64,000 nt of DNA from Fratercula arctica (Eukaryota > Chordata > Aves > Charadriiformes > Alcidae): contig CANTUZ010000001.1 in NCBI GenBank assembly GCA_947846985.1, forward strand, positions 149,078,447 to 149,142,446, written 5' to 3'. The notes below the pieces were generated by a model that was given only the letters and a program-made list of their open reading frames with translations, did no database searches and was not told the DNA's origin. The translations under genes were made by a program, and so were the position numbers. This document shows, piece by piece, positions 62,563 to 64,000 of the stretch; the first letter of the stretch is position 1, and each line of letters opens with the position of its first letter.

Positions 62563-64000
62563 TACATTGGTGTGCTGACATGAGTTCAATAGAAAAATCC
62601 TAATATAAAGTAAGAAGAGTTCTTTTTTTTTTTCCCCCGGAAGAAATATCATGCGAAAATTCCTAGATTCATGTTCATGCATAGCATTAGACCAAATGCA
62701 CGAACAAACACCTTGTGGGTGGAAAGTTATCCGTCATCTCCAAAAGTTTATACGGGCAGTGAATGAAGGAATTTGGTTTTCCATATTGAGTAATTCCATG
62801 ATGGAGATACCACTCAGGATCATAAGCAGGGTCACAACAGTGAATCCACAGTACGTCAGCCAAGACCAGCAAAGGAATGCTGATCTCTAATGGAGAGACT
62901 AGAGAAAGACTGGTATCAGCAGCCGTTTAGATCACAGACCAGGTGACAGCTTTCTGAAAATGAAAATTCCCAATGCTCATAACAAAAGTGTTTGTACTCT
63001 AAGCAACTCATCTTCTGAAATAAATGCGTGACATAACACTGGAGAGAAGGGACGAGAAGAGCGACCACAACAACAAATGAATGGATCTCTGCTTCAAACA
63101 CAGGTAACTCACAGGCACAGCAGTGATACAAGCTGTTGTCATGAGATTAGGCAGAGATTACAGTAAATGCAATTAAATCAAGCAATGTCAAAATATTGCA
63201 AGAGAATGGAAGGCCGTCATTTTAAGGCAGCTTTGTCTCTACAGAAATTCCTAGCACAGCCTTGCAAGAACGATACATCTAACAGTGTTGTATGATGGGA
63301 TGAAACTGCATTTTATAGGAGGGAAATAAACATAACATTCCCTCTCCTTTCGACCCCTGACTGATAATTACTCTTTCCCTGAACTTTATTTTAAACAATC
63401 AATAAAGTCCTAGTCTCCACATAAAACAGAGAAGAGACAGTTTTTTCCTTCTCATTTTCCTCTTCTAAAACGAATGCCCAGCAGGTCTGCTGGCATCATT
63501 CACAGATTAAAAGGAACTGTATTTTATTCCATACTTTCTGTACTAGTACAACCAAAGTGCAACCACAGTTAGTTTCAAAGTACAAATTTTACGCTTAATA
63601 TTTCCTTATTCTACAGCTGATTTGTGAAAACAAGGGATTGATAGGTCACAAAAGGTGAGACTTGAGCAGACTTTCAGCCCCCAGCCTGAACAGGGGACCT
63701 ACAGCAAAAAACCTGCCAACCAAAGCTTTAAACAGAGGGAGCAACTGCATTATCCAGACAGCAGGAGAGTGGCAAACTACTACGACAACCAAACCTAACT
63801 TTAAGAAAGGAGGTTAAAAAAAAAAAAAAAAAAAACATCCACCACAACATATTTCAGTGGAAGATTTTCCTTTAAGCCGCTCCGTGATCGGTTGTGGCAG
63901 GTAATGAGAATTCATAAGGCAAAGCAGAGCGTCGCCAGATGCTGCGAGACCTGTCAGACCTGGAAAGCAAACACCCGATAGCAGCGTTCCAGCAGCCCAA
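62563..64000 (-). other. Intron sequence to right edge
   Basis: No exon or further element recognised. It contains a 20-bp A run (63816-63835). Confidence 0.5.
63816..63835. repeat. Poly-A run, 20 bp
   Basis: Uninterrupted A on the plus strand near the right edge. Confidence 0.88.

Noticed and set aside
1..64000. CRISPR arrays, prokaryotic operons, tRNA/rRNA genes, intact viral or ERV genes
   Set aside because: No regularly spaced repeats, no operon-like gene packing, no tRNA B-box-like or rRNA text, and no gag/pol/env-like frames beyond CR1 reverse transcriptase were seen.

Overview
The window looks like vertebrate, almost certainly avian, nuclear DNA. Most of it is non-coding intron sequence with long homopolymer runs. 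At least seven well-recognisable insertions of the CR1 retroposon (LINE) are present, several with the typical avian 3' end (copies of an ATTCTATGATT-like word), plus older, more diverged CR1/L3-like copies. Nothing points to a prokaryote: there are no operons, no ribosome-binding sites and no dense coding.

The only gene I can name is TMTC1 (transmembrane O-mannosyltransferase targeting cadherins 1), on the minus strand. Two internal coding exons are visible, at 21284-21095 and 6331-6210. Both have consensus splice sites and compatible phases, and they are consecutive in the protein. They encode the end of the polytopic membrane half of the enzyme, including the DUF1736 region. The TPR-coding exons must lie left of position 1, and the N-terminal exons right of position 64000 or undetected inside the window. 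The whole window can therefore be read as two exons with flanking introns: at least 6.2 kb after exon B, 14.8 kb between the exons, and up to 42.7 kb upstream of exon A.

Layout. 1-6209: intron with a minus-strand CR1 at the left edge and a CR1 3' end near 5.2-5.4 kb. 6210-6331: exon B. 6332-21094: intron carrying a long CR1 with an uninterrupted reverse-transcriptase C-terminal frame (6.9-7.9 kb), an unrecognised protein-like minus-strand segment beside it (8.0-8.3 kb), and CR1 copies at 12.8-13.2 and 14.0-14.2 kb. 21095-21284: exon A. 21285-64000: a long intron with a strongly C-skewed tract (29.7-31.0 kb), degenerate TTAGGG-like and CTGGATGGAC-like words (31.4-32.3 kb), a run of 28 consecutive G (33.3 kb), one possible unrecognised signal-peptide-like exon (34.0-34.2 kb), CR1 copies at 47.5 and 50.5 kb, a small CpG-dense patch (52.0-52.2 kb), a cluster of long poly-A runs (52.8-53.9 kb), and old CR1/L3-like remnants (57, 60 and 62 kb).

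I see no evidence for a new multi-gene system. The observations most worth checking are the possible small exon at 34.0-34.2 kb, the protein-like segment at 8.0-8.3 kb, the skewed and degenerate-repeat domain at 29.7-32.3 kb, and the G28 tract. All homology statements come from remembered family sequences; no search was run.
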